Below are positions 8,457-15,783 of a stretch of DNA of 53,131 bases, one piece after another. Source of the stretch: an uncultured Chloroflexota bacterium (GTDB lineage: Bacteria > Chloroflexota > Dehalococcoidia > CAUJGQ01); contig CALFMN010000106.1 in assembly GCA_937879875.1 (NCBI GenBank), positions 1-53,131 on the forward strand, read 5' to 3'. The position numbers were made by a program, and so were the translations under genes. Within the stretch, counting starts at the first letter, position 1. Every line of letters begins with the position of its first letter. The notes below the pieces were generated by a model. It searched no databases and was not told the origin of the DNA. It was given only the letters and a program-made list of their open reading frames with translations.

Positions 8457-9395
8457 CTACGCTGAACGCAGAATTAGCTGATCGATGCCGGCGGCGCTGG
8501 CAATGAGAAACTGCAAAAACGTGCGCGCCTGCTCGCTCATGCTGCTTTCCGCGGGATGGCACACGCAGATATGCCCGGTAAACGACGCTGTGACTCCCTC
8601 GACGTGCTTGAGCTGGCCGGCCTGCAGCTCCAGCAGCGCCGCGCGTCGCGGCAGCAAGGCGTATCCCAGCCCGGCCGCGCAGGCGCCCTTGACCGCGTCC
8701 GTCGATGGCAGCGATCGCAGCTCACAGGCGCCGATGCCGGCCTCGCCCAGGTACTGCTCGACGCCCTGCAGGAGCTGCGGGTCGCGCGGCAGGATGTATA
8801 CGCCCACGGGCGTGCCCGGTGCCGGCGAAAAGCCGGGCGCTTGCAGCAGCAGGTACGCATCTTCGAGCAGCGGCAACAGCGTAAGCCGGGCCGGGATCGC
8901 CAGCCGCTGGATACCGCCCGAGATCGCCAGATCGGCGGCGCCGGCCGCGACCTGATCCATCACCTCTTCGGCGGGCGCGGTGATCAGCTCGACCCCGATC
9001 GCCGGCTGCTGGCGGGCGAAGGCGTGGATCAGCGCGGGCAGCAGGTAGGAGCCCGTGGCGATGCCCGCGGCGATGATGACGTGCCGCGGCCGCGCGAGAC
9101 GCCCGCGGGCGCTCTCGATCCGCTCGAACTCCGCCAGGGTCTCACGGCAGGTGTCGAGCAGCGCCTGGCCTGCCGCCGCCAGGCGGACGCCGCGCCCGTT
9201 GCGCTCGAACAGCTTGCAGCCCAGCAACTCTTCGAGCCGTTTGACCCTGGCGAAGACGCCCGGCTCCGTGTAGTGCAGGATCGCCGCCGCCTCGACGTAG
9301 GAGAGGGTGTCGGCCACGGTGACGAAGGCACGGAGCTGGCGCGCCGAAAGGTCGATCAATAGCGATTCGTGAGTCTTCGATTCGGAGATCTGCAT
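8457..9395 (-). CDS. LysR-type transcriptional regulator 1
   Basis: The protein has 312 residues, standard for the family. The winged helix-turn-helix lies at about residues 18-77 (RQLRAFVTVADTLSYVEAAA onward) and the remainder is the periplasmic-binding-fold effector domain. It is about one-half identical by eye to the LysR protein at 13944-14903, including the unusual MQ.SE..THES leader before the DNA-binding domain. It is divergent from operon B (dppB at 9661), the classic layout for a LysR activator of the facing operon; it may also serve operon A, whose own regulator is truncated. A TAGAGT -10-like box is at 9421-9426, 25 bases from the ATG. Confidence 0.9.
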   Translation of the reverse strand: MQISESKTHESLLIDLSARQLRAFVTVADTLSYVEAAAILHYTEPGVFARVKRLEELLGCKLFERNGRGVRLAAAGQALLDTCRETLAEFERIESARGRLARPRHVIIAAGIATGSYLLPALIHAFARQQPAIGVELITAPAEEVMDQVAAGAADLAISGGIQRLAIPARLTLLPLLEDAYLLLQAPGFSPAPGTPVGVYILPRDPQLLQGVEQYLGEAGIGACELRSLPSTDAVKGACAAGLGYALLPRRAALLELQAGQLKHVEGVTASFTGHICVCHPAESSMSEQARTFLQFLIASAAGIDQLILRSA

Positions 9396-9420
9396 TGTTT
9401 TCTCCTCGCAAATCTCTCTT

Positions 9421-9426
9421 ACTCTA
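9421..9426 (-). promoter_or_regulatory. Predicted -10 of LysR regulator 1
   Basis: TAGAGT on the minus strand, 25 bases before the start at 9395. The same hexamer at the same distance precedes LysR 2 and the LysR remnant. No convincing -35 was seen. Confidence 0.45.
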
Positions 9427-9563
9427 GGCGAAGCGGAGGCGCGGCAGACAGCCCTTGCGCCTGGGTTCCTGCGGGCCGCGGGCGCCGGGAGCCGGATTAC
9501 CTCTCCCCGGGTGCCCGGACGGCGATGAACTGCCGGTCCGGGCGCCGGCCGAGCAGCCGGGTG

Positions 9564-9575
9564 TTCGCGCGAACG
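9564..9575. promoter_or_regulatory. Perfect 12-bp palindrome upstream of dppB
   Basis: GTTCGCGCGAAC is a perfect palindrome 85 bases before the dppB start, in the LysR 1-dppB divergent region. It could be an operator; CG-rich palindromes also arise by chance in this base composition. Confidence 0.3.
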
Positions 9576-9660
9576 CGGCGCTCACGCCGGCCCGGTGGCG
9601 AGCCGGCAGCCACTTCCGCGGCTGCGCACCCCGCCGGCCCGCCGATCCGGGTGTGAAACG

Positions 9661-10605
9661 ATGGGACAGTACCTGGTTCGGCGTCTGGTTCTGCTGGTCA
9701 TTACGCTGGTGGGCGTGACCTTCCTGATCTTCGCCATTTTGCGGCTCGTTCCTGGCGGCGTCGAGAACGCGATTCTTGGCGACCAGGCCTCCCCGGCCGA
9801 TTTCGCCAACCTGCGCCATACGCTCGGGCTCGACAAGCCCATCCCGGTCCAGTATGCGACCTGGCTCTCGCACCTGCTGCACGGCGACCTCGGCAGCTCG
9901 CTGGTGAGCCACCGGGTGATCGGCAGCGACATCCGGGCGCGCTTGCCGGTGACGCTGGAACTGGCGGGCATGGCGCTCGTAATCTCGATCCTGATCGCCG
10001 TGCCGGTCGGGCTGCTGGCGGCGATTCGCCAGGACACGATCATCGACTACGGCATGCGATCACTGGCGATCGCGGTGCTCTCCTTCCCCGATTTCTGGGT
10101 CGCCACGCTCGTGATCACCTTCGGAGCGCGCTTTTTCGGGTATGCGCCGCCGCTCACGTACATCGCCCCATGGGAGAACCCGGTCAAGAACCTGCAAATC
10201 ATGGTGCCTCCCGCGATCATCCTTGGCGCGCTGCTGTCCGGCACGGTCATGCGGCTGACCCGCACCCAGATGCTGGATGTCTTACGCCAGGACTACATTC
10301 GCACCGCTTGGGCCAAGGGGCTGCGGGAGCGCACGCTGGTCTGGCGCCATGCGCTGCGCAACGCGGCCATCCCGATCGTCACGATCTTCGGCATCCAGAT
10401 CCCGTTCCTGTTTGGCGGCTCCGTGATTTTAGAGCAGATCTTCTCGGTGCCCGGTATCGGCCGTTACCTGATCACGGCGGTGAATTCGCGTGACTTCCCG
10501 GTGATTCAGGCGGTCGCCCTGATGATCGCGACGGCCGTCATCGTTGCCAATCTCGTCGTGGATCTCGCGTACGCTGTGCTCGATCCGCGCATTCGACTCG
10601 GCTGA
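9661..10605 (+). CDS. ABC transporter permease, DppB/OppB type
   Basis: The protein has 314 residues with an N-terminal membrane helix (about residues 9-29), a periplasmic loop, and further helices from about residue 97 onward. The EAA coupling loop that docks the ATPase is at about residues 211-238 (DYIRTAWAKGLRERTLVWRH). This is the BPD_transp_1 architecture of the first permease in dipeptide, oligopeptide or nickel importers. ATG 9661 is preceded only by a weak ribosome-binding site (GTGAAACG). It is followed by dppC and binding protein 2 in operon B. It is one of only two family-5 permeases for three binding proteins in this window. Confidence 0.9.
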   Translation: MGQYLVRRLVLLVITLVGVTFLIFAILRLVPGGVENAILGDQASPADFANLRHTLGLDKPIPVQYATWLSHLLHGDLGSSLVSHRVIGSDIRARLPVTLELAGMALVISILIAVPVGLLAAIRQDTIIDYGMRSLAIAVLSFPDFWVATLVITFGARFFGYAPPLTYIAPWENPVKNLQIMVPPAIILGALLSGTVMRLTRTQMLDVLRQDYIRTAWAKGLRERTLVWRHALRNAAIPIVTIFGIQIPFLFGGSVILEQIFSVPGIGRYLITAVNSRDFPVIQAVALMIATAVIVANLVVDLAYAVLDPRIRLG

Positions 10606-10649
10606 CGCCGCGGCGCACCGGCGCCGCGCGCCCGCTCAGGAACGCAGGC

Positions 10650-11633
10650 ATGGCAGTCACAACACGGGCAGATCTGGCGGAGAGCGCGCGTTACGACGAA
10701 GAGATCGTGCGCTCGTTCGCTGTGCGCTGGGGCAGCGGTCTGTTGCACTTCGTGCAACACAAGCCGCTGGGCGCAGCGGGCGGGGCCATCATCGTCGTCT
10801 TGCTGGCAGTAGCCGTCTTCGCCAACTTCATCGCTCCCTACGGCTACGACAGCCGCGATTACAACGCCCTGCTGGCGGGGCCGTCGCACGCGCATCTGCT
10901 CGGCACCGACGAGTCCGGGCGCGATCTGCTCAGCCGCATCGTCTACGGCGCCCGCGTGAGCGTGATCGTCTCGATCGGCACGGTGACGGTGGCAACGCTG
11001 ATCGCCCTGCTCGTCGGGGTTACATCGGGCTACTTCGGCGGCGTGGTCGACCTAGTGGTCCAGCGCGTCGTCGATGTATGGCAGTCGCTGCCGGGGCTCG
11101 TGCTGTTGCTGGTGTTCGCCGCCATGTTCGGCACGCCGAAGACGCCACGCACGATTCTGACGGTGCCCGTCCGCATTGAATTGATCCCGGCAGAGATCCG
11201 CGCTGTGCAGATCATCTTCCTGCTGGGAGTCGTGCTCTCCGGCGGCACATCGCGTCTCTACCGCAGCGCCACGATCGCCATGCGTCACAACCAGTTCATT
11301 GAAGCGGGCCGCGCGGTGGGCGCGGGCCACGTGCGCATCATTCTCAAATATGTTCTGCCGAACATCATGCCGGTGGTGCTCGTCGTCGCCACGGTGCAAC
11401 TGGGCGCCGCCATCCTGATCGAAGCCGCGCTCAGCTTCTTGCAGTTCGGCATTCCCCCGCCGATTCCGGATTGGGGCTCGATGCTCAGCGGCAGCGCGGC
11501 GCAGTACATCAACCGTGCACCGATGCTCGCGGTATGGCCTGGGCTGGCGATCGCGCTGGCCGTCTTCGGGTTCAACATGCTCGGCGACGGCCTGCGCGAC
11601 GTCCTCGACCCGCGGCTGCGCGGCAGGAACTGA
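10650..11633 (+). CDS. ABC transporter permease, DppC/OppC type
   Basis: The protein has 327 residues. The signature LGTDESGRD of DppC-type permeases is at 84-92, after the first membrane helix (about 42-62). The C-terminal half has the helices of BPD_transp_1 with an EAA loop beginning IEAGRAVGAGHVRI. Between helices there is a longer-than-usual loop containing GTPKTPRT. It starts 44 bases after dppB and ends 66 bases before binding protein 2. Together these make the membrane channel of an importer. No DppD/DppF ATPase is encoded anywhere in the window, so ATPases must be supplied from another locus. Confidence 0.9.
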   Translation: MAVTTRADLAESARYDEEIVRSFAVRWGSGLLHFVQHKPLGAAGGAIIVVLLAVAVFANFIAPYGYDSRDYNALLAGPSHAHLLGTDESGRDLLSRIVYGARVSVIVSIGTVTVATLIALLVGVTSGYFGGVVDLVVQRVVDVWQSLPGLVLLLVFAAMFGTPKTPRTILTVPVRIELIPAEIRAVQIIFLLGVVLSGGTSRLYRSATIAMRHNQFIEAGRAVGAGHVRIILKYVLPNIMPVVLVVATVQLGAAILIEAALSFLQFGIPPPIPDWGSMLSGSAAQYINRAPMLAVWPGLAIALAVFGFNMLGDGLRDVLDPRLRGRN

Positions 11634-11699
11634 GCCCCGCGCCGGCGCACCGCACCGCCGGCAGCCGGCTTGCGGCCGGCGAAGCAGGAGGAGAGCGGC

Positions 11700-13562
11700 A
11701 TGTCGGACGAGACAGACAGCTACTGGTCGCAGGTGCTGCGCCGGCCATATCGGCGGCGCGTGCTGCTGCGCGGAGTCGCGTTGGGAAGCGCCGGGCTGGC
11801 GGGCGCGGCGATCGTGGGCTGCAGCTCCAGCAACAACAGCAACGGAAAGCGGGCAAACGCGCCTTCGGCGGCGGCCACGCAGGCGGGCGGCGCCAGGGCC
11901 GGCGGCACTGCCACCGCGGCTGTTAGTGCTGGCAGCGCCGCCGGAACCTCGCCAATCGCTGCGCTCGTGCGGCGCAGCGCCAGCCAGCCGTCGGGCGAGG
12001 CACCGGTGCGAGGCGGCGCCTATACCGCCGCTTCGGGCGGCAATCCGCCCACGCTCGACCCGCACAAGACGTCTTCCGTTACCACCATGACCTCGGTCAG
12101 CCCGGTGATGAGCCGCCTGCTGGCGTTCAAATCGGTATGGGACGTGAACACCAGCAACAACCGCGAAGTGACGCCCGACCTGGCGCAGAGCGTCGAATCG
12201 CCGGACGGCGCTACCTGGACGGTGAAGCTGCGTGCGGATGCCGCGTTCCACAACGTTGCGCCGATCAACGGCCACCCCGTCGAGGCCGAAGACATCAAAG
12301 TCACCTTCACCCGCGCCGTGGCGCCGACCAGCGCCAACCGCGGCAACCTCTCCGCCATCGATCCCAATCAGATCCAGACGCCGGACAAGAATACCGTCAT
12401 CTTCAAGTTGAACTATCCGTTTGCGCAGTTCGCCACGCTGGTAGCGTCCGGCATTTACGGCTGGATCTTTCCGCGTGAGATCGCGAACGATGCCTACGAT
12501 CCGACGAAGACGATTGTTGGCAGTGGACCCTTCCTGTTCGACAGCTATACACCGGACGTGGCCATTACCTACAAGCGCAATGCGAACTGGTACGATAAGG
12601 ATCGCCCCTACATCGATTCGATCAAGTATGCCATCGTCCCCGACCCGAACCAGCAGGCGGCGCAGTTCACGGCCGGCAACCTGGACGTGCTGGGCAACAT
12701 CGCCCAGGACAACGTCCCGACGCTGACGAAGCAGAACCAAAACGCCGACCTGATCGCCAACTGGGGGCCTGGCGACGGCCAGATGTACTTCCAGTGGGGC
12801 GAGGCGAACTCACCGATGAAGGACATCCGGCTGCGGCAGGCGTTATCGCTGGCGCTCGATCGCAACGCGCTCGCCAAAGTCGCCTTCGACGGCAAGGCGA
12901 TCCCGACGTTCTACGCCCCGCAGAGCTTCGGCAAATGGGCCTTGAAGCTTGAGCAGTTGCCAGCCGACACCGCCCAGTACTACAAGGCCGACCTGGGCAA
13001 GGCGAAGCAACTCGCGGACGCTGCCGGCGCGAGCAGCCTGACGATCAAGATGCTCTCGCCAACACCGTTTCCGCCATCGGGCGAGGCGCCGTGGTTCAAG
13101 ACGATGCGCGAGACGGTCTACAACATGCTCCAGGCCCTGCCGTGGAAGATCAATCTCGTCTTGATCGACTACAACAAGGACTGGGTCGGCGGCGGCAAAG
13201 GGGTGCGCTACGGCAGCTTCGACGTGAACTCGATCGTCTTCGCCGGGCTCGAAGGCCGCAACGACGTCGACGAGTACATCTTCAGCTGGTACGACTCGCA
13301 GAGCACCGCCAACGTCGAGCATTTGAAGGACGATATGCTCGACTCGATGATCAGCAAGGGCCGCACGATTCTCAACGAGGACGAGCGCGTCAAGGCCTAT
13401 CTGGGTATCCAGCGGTATATGGCCGGCCAACTCTTCAGCGTGGCCGGGAACCCCAATGGCCTCGCCTACACGATGGTGGCCCCGCGCGTGCGGAACTACC
13501 TGATCGGGGACACTTACGGCGTGGGAATAGGCACCTGGGCGAACCTCTGGCTGAAGAAGTAG
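11700..13562 (+). CDS. ABC transporter substrate-binding protein, family 5 (paralogue 2)
   Basis: The protein has 620 residues of the SBP_bac_5 family. Twin arginines (YRRRVLLRG, 17-25) precede a hydrophobic helix and a lipobox Cys41 (GAAIVGC), followed by a Ser/Ala/Gly-rich linker to about residue 110. The mature domain keeps family blocks such as SPVMSRLLAFK and GWIFPREIA. AGGAGGAG lies 6-8 bases before ATG 11700. This copy follows the permease pair directly, so it is the natural partner for that channel. It is close to paralogue 3 and more distant from paralogue 1, judged by eye. It ends 2 bases before a two-hairpin repeat that may terminate the operon. Confidence 0.9.
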   Translation: MSDETDSYWSQVLRRPYRRRVLLRGVALGSAGLAGAAIVGCSSSNNSNGKRANAPSAAATQAGGARAGGTATAAVSAGSAAGTSPIAALVRRSASQPSGEAPVRGGAYTAASGGNPPTLDPHKTSSVTTMTSVSPVMSRLLAFKSVWDVNTSNNREVTPDLAQSVESPDGATWTVKLRADAAFHNVAPINGHPVEAEDIKVTFTRAVAPTSANRGNLSAIDPNQIQTPDKNTVIFKLNYPFAQFATLVASGIYGWIFPREIANDAYDPTKTIVGSGPFLFDSYTPDVAITYKRNANWYDKDRPYIDSIKYAIVPDPNQQAAQFTAGNLDVLGNIAQDNVPTLTKQNQNADLIANWGPGDGQMYFQWGEANSPMKDIRLRQALSLALDRNALAKVAFDGKAIPTFYAPQSFGKWALKLEQLPADTAQYYKADLGKAKQLADAAGASSLTIKMLSPTPFPPSGEAPWFKTMRETVYNMLQALPWKINLVLIDYNKDWVGGGKGVRYGSFDVNSIVFAGLEGRNDVDEYIFSWYDSQSTANVEHLKDDMLDSMISKGRTILNEDERVKAYLGIQRYMAGQLFSVAGNPNGLAYTMVAPRVRNYLIGDTYGVGIGTWANLWLKK

Positions 13563-13563
13563 C

Positions 13564-13724
13564 GGCCCCCTATCCCCTTCCCCTTTCCCCCAATAATAGG
13601 GGAAAGGGGCGATCCCGGGTTGGAGCGATCCGATCGGCGCCGGGTTAACCGTTTGGTGCTCGGAACGCTTCAGGCTGGACCGCCCCTCGCCCAGGATTGG
13701 GCGAGGGGACGGGGGTGAGGGCCG
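13564..13724. repeat. Two-hairpin intergenic repeat, copy R1
   Basis: An imperfect palindrome of about 160 bp with terminal GGCCC...GGGCC arms, two inner hairpins (the right one CCCCTCGCCCA / TGGGCGAGGGG) and a central GTTAACC at 13644-13650. Other copies are at 29413, 38803 and 52880. It begins immediately after the stop of binding protein 2 and lies between convergent genes, so it may act as a bidirectional terminator. Confidence 0.85.
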
Positions 13725-13750
13725 ATGATCGCCGCCCCGGCACAGCGGCG

Positions 13751-13891
13751 TTACCGGCGGCCACAGGCGCCCCGTTGCTCGTGCTTGCGCCGCGCACGGA
13801 ACTGCGTGAGCGCGACTGCCTCGCCCGCGTCCAGAAAGCAACGCGCGGTGTGCAGCCCGATACAGCCCATGCCGCCGGTGATCAGGATCAT
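13751..13891 (-). pseudogene. Truncated 5' copy of the epimerase gene
   Basis: This stretch encodes 46 residues beginning MILITGGMGCIGLHTARCF. Its first ~35 residues match the start of the epimerase at 1576-2523 (VILITGGMGFIGLHTARAL), through the shared block LTQF.ARR; then the sequences part and a stop follows. The DNA identity ends abruptly near 13787, so this looks like a recombination breakpoint. It lies between repeat R1 and the LysR 2 stop. A functional 46-residue peptide is unlikely since only the first beta-alpha unit of the fold remains. Confidence 0.75.
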
Positions 13892-13943
13892 CGCCCCGCG
13901 CGCACCCTTCCGCCATGCACGGCTGATCGCGCCGGCCGGCGGC

Positions 13944-14903
13944 TCAGCCGATACGGGGCGGCGCCGCGTCCGGTTCGCGACTCTGAAGGCTACCGGAGGC
14001 GGAGAACTCCTGCAAGAAGTCGAGGAAGCGTTGCACCGCGACGGACACGTGCCCATCGGCGCGCCGGCAGATCCAGACGTGCCCGGTGAGGGAGTCACCG
14101 AACCCTTCGACCTCGTGCATCAGCCCCAGGCGCTGCTCGAGCTGCACCGCGCGCCGCGGCAGCAGCGCATAGCCGAGGCCGGCGCTGCAGGCGCCCTTCA
14201 CCGCCTCGATTGAGGGCCGGACGACGATCTCGAAGTCGTCGATTTGTGCCTGCTGCAGCCACTGGTGCACCACGTTCAGCGGTCCCACCGCGGTGCTCAG
14301 GGCATAGATCACGGCCGGCGCCGTGAGCCGCGCGGGCAACGCCGCGCTGACGAACAGCGCGTGCGGTTCAGCGAACCAGTGTGACAACGCCAGATTCTCG
14401 GGCATCGGAAAGCGGTCCAGCGTGCCGGCGATGCCGAGATCGGCCTTGCCGCCGGCGACGAGATCGATCACCTCACGGCCGCTGGCGATCGCCAGTTCGA
14501 CGGTGATCGCCGGTTCGCGATCCGTGAACGCCTTGATCACCGCGGGCAGCAGGTAGGAGCCGGTAACCGCTCCCGTGGCGACCACGGCGCGGGCCGATTG
14601 TGCGATGCGGTTGCGGATGCTCTCAATGCGCTCAACGCCGCGCATCACCGCACGGCAGGCCGGCAGAATCGCCGTGCCTTCGGGCGTCAGGCGCAGGCCG
14701 CGGCCGTGGCGCACCACCAACCGGCAGCCAACCGCCTGCTCCAGGCGCTTGACCTGCGCAAAGATGCCCGGCTCGGTGTAGTGCAGAATATTGGCGGCTT
14801 CGACATACGAAAGGGTTTCGGCGACGGTGGCAAAGGCGCGGAGCTGGCGGACGGAGAGATCGACCGATAACGATTCGTGAGTGCTCGCTTCGGGAGTCTG
14901 CAT
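13944..14903 (-). CDS. LysR-type transcriptional regulator 2
   Basis: The protein has 319 residues with the LysR helix-turn-helix at about residues 18-77 and an effector-binding domain after it. It begins MQTPEASTHESLSVDLSVRQ and is a clear paralogue of LysR 1. The ATG at 14903 is chosen from this conserved start and from the TAGAGT box exactly 25 bases upstream; a longer reading frame to 15248 lacks support. It is divergent from operon C (flavin reductase start 15088) across 184 bases, so it probably controls the HpaB-type monooxygenase genes. Effector unknown, plausibly an aromatic pathway intermediate. Confidence 0.9.
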   Translation of the reverse strand: MQTPEASTHESLSVDLSVRQLRAFATVAETLSYVEAANILHYTEPGIFAQVKRLEQAVGCRLVVRHGRGLRLTPEGTAILPACRAVMRGVERIESIRNRIAQSARAVVATGAVTGSYLLPAVIKAFTDREPAITVELAIASGREVIDLVAGGKADLGIAGTLDRFPMPENLALSHWFAEPHALFVSAALPARLTAPAVIYALSTAVGPLNVVHQWLQQAQIDDFEIVVRPSIEAVKGACSAGLGYALLPRRAVQLEQRLGLMHEVEGFGDSLTGHVWICRRADGHVSVAVQRFLDFLQEFSASGSLQSREPDAAPPRIG

Positions 14904-14928
14904 TGATTCTGACCCCGGCATCGACCGT

Positions 14929-14934
14929 ACTCTA
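14929..14934 (-). promoter_or_regulatory. Predicted -10 of LysR regulator 2
   Basis: TAGAGT on the minus strand, 25 bases before the start at 14903. A weak TTGCCG lies 18 bases further upstream. The hexamer and spacing are shared with LysR 1 and the remnant at 8361. Confidence 0.45.
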
Positions 14935-15087
14935 AGCGAGGCGACGCAGGGCCGGCAAGCAGCGACGCGCTTTGCGCCGCCCCGCGACCGAGAGAAGCGG
15001 AACCGCGAGGCGCGGCACAGGCAAGGTTCGCCATCCGTGCGGCCGTTGCCTGGCGGCGCAGTTCTGGAGCGCTCAGGGGGCAGAACC

Positions 15088-15654
15088 GTGACGCTCAGCG
15101 ATACGCATCCAGCCAGTGAGCCGCGGCCGATCGCGGCGCCGTCGGTCGGCCGCGCACACGCCGCGGAGTTCAAGCGCGCCGCGGCGCGCTTCGCCAGCGG
15201 CGTCACCGTCGTCACGGCCCGCCATGACGGGTTGGCGCACGGCATCACGGTGTCGGCCTTCGCCTCGTTTTGCCTCGATCCGCTGCAGGTGCTGGTGTCG
15301 ATCTACCGCGAGAACCGCCTGCACAGCATGATCACCGGCGCGCGGAGCTTTGCCGTCAGCATCCTGCGCGAGGATCAACGCGCGATCTCCGAGTACTTCG
15401 CCACGCCTGGACGGGCGCCGTGTGACGCGTTTCCCGGGGTGGCCTGCCATTCGGAGGTCACCGGTGCACCGCTGATCTCGGGCAGCCTCGCGCACTTCGA
15501 CTGCGTGCTGACCGCGGCGTTTCCCGGCAGCGACCACACGATCTTCATCGGCGATGTGGTGGCCGTGAGCGCGGGCGACGGCGCGCCGCTCGTGTACTTT
15601 GATCGCGATTACCGCGGCGTGCGGGAGCATCAGGCGGCGTGCGCCGCCGGCTGA
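15088..15654 (+). CDS. Flavin reductase (HpaC-like)
   Basis: The protein has 188 residues, a Flavin_Reduct (PF01613) split-barrel domain spanning about residues 25-180. Family blocks visible are FASGVTVVTAR, GITVSAFASFCLDP and SFAVSILREDQ. Such enzymes use NAD(P)H to make reduced FAD or FMN that diffuses to a partner monooxygenase, here the HpaB homologue 129 bases downstream. GTG 15088 is selected because AGGGGG lies 9 bases upstream and the domain starts soon after. It is the first gene of operon C, divergent from LysR 2. The gap to hpaB holds a large inverted repeat that could alter the ratio of the two proteins. Confidence 0.88.
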   Translation: MTLSDTHPASEPRPIAAPSVGRAHAAEFKRAAARFASGVTVVTARHDGLAHGITVSAFASFCLDPLQVLVSIYRENRLHSMITGARSFAVSILREDQRAISEYFATPGRAPCDAFPGVACHSEVTGAPLISGSLAHFDCVLTAAFPGSDHTIFIGDVVAVSAGDGAPLVYFDRDYRGVREHQAACAAG

Positions 15655-15694
15655 GGCGGGAAATGCAGGCTGCTCAACGGCCGGCGACTGCCAG

Positions 15695-15766
15695 ATGGGT
15701 TCAAAACCGGCGATCGGGTGACGTTGAATCCACATGCTGTGGCCACCGAGCCGGTTTTGAACCCAT
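15695..15766. promoter_or_regulatory. Perfect 17-bp inverted repeat just before the hpaB ribosome-binding site
   Basis: Arms at 15695-15711 (ATGGGTTCAAAACCGGC) and 15750-15766 are perfect reverse complements around a 38-base loop, which itself has a small palindrome CCACA-TGC-TGTGG at 15730-15742. The right arm ends 6 bases before the AAGGAG of hpaB. It follows the flavin reductase stop by 40 bases. It could be an attenuator, an RNA-stability hairpin or a regulator site. Confidence 0.7.
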
Positions 15767-15783
15767 GCCTTAAGGAGACGATC

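Noticed and set aside
11052..12740. 562-codon minus-strand frame over dppC and binding protein 2
   Set aside because: It crosses two recognisable genes and has no domain or ribosome-binding site.
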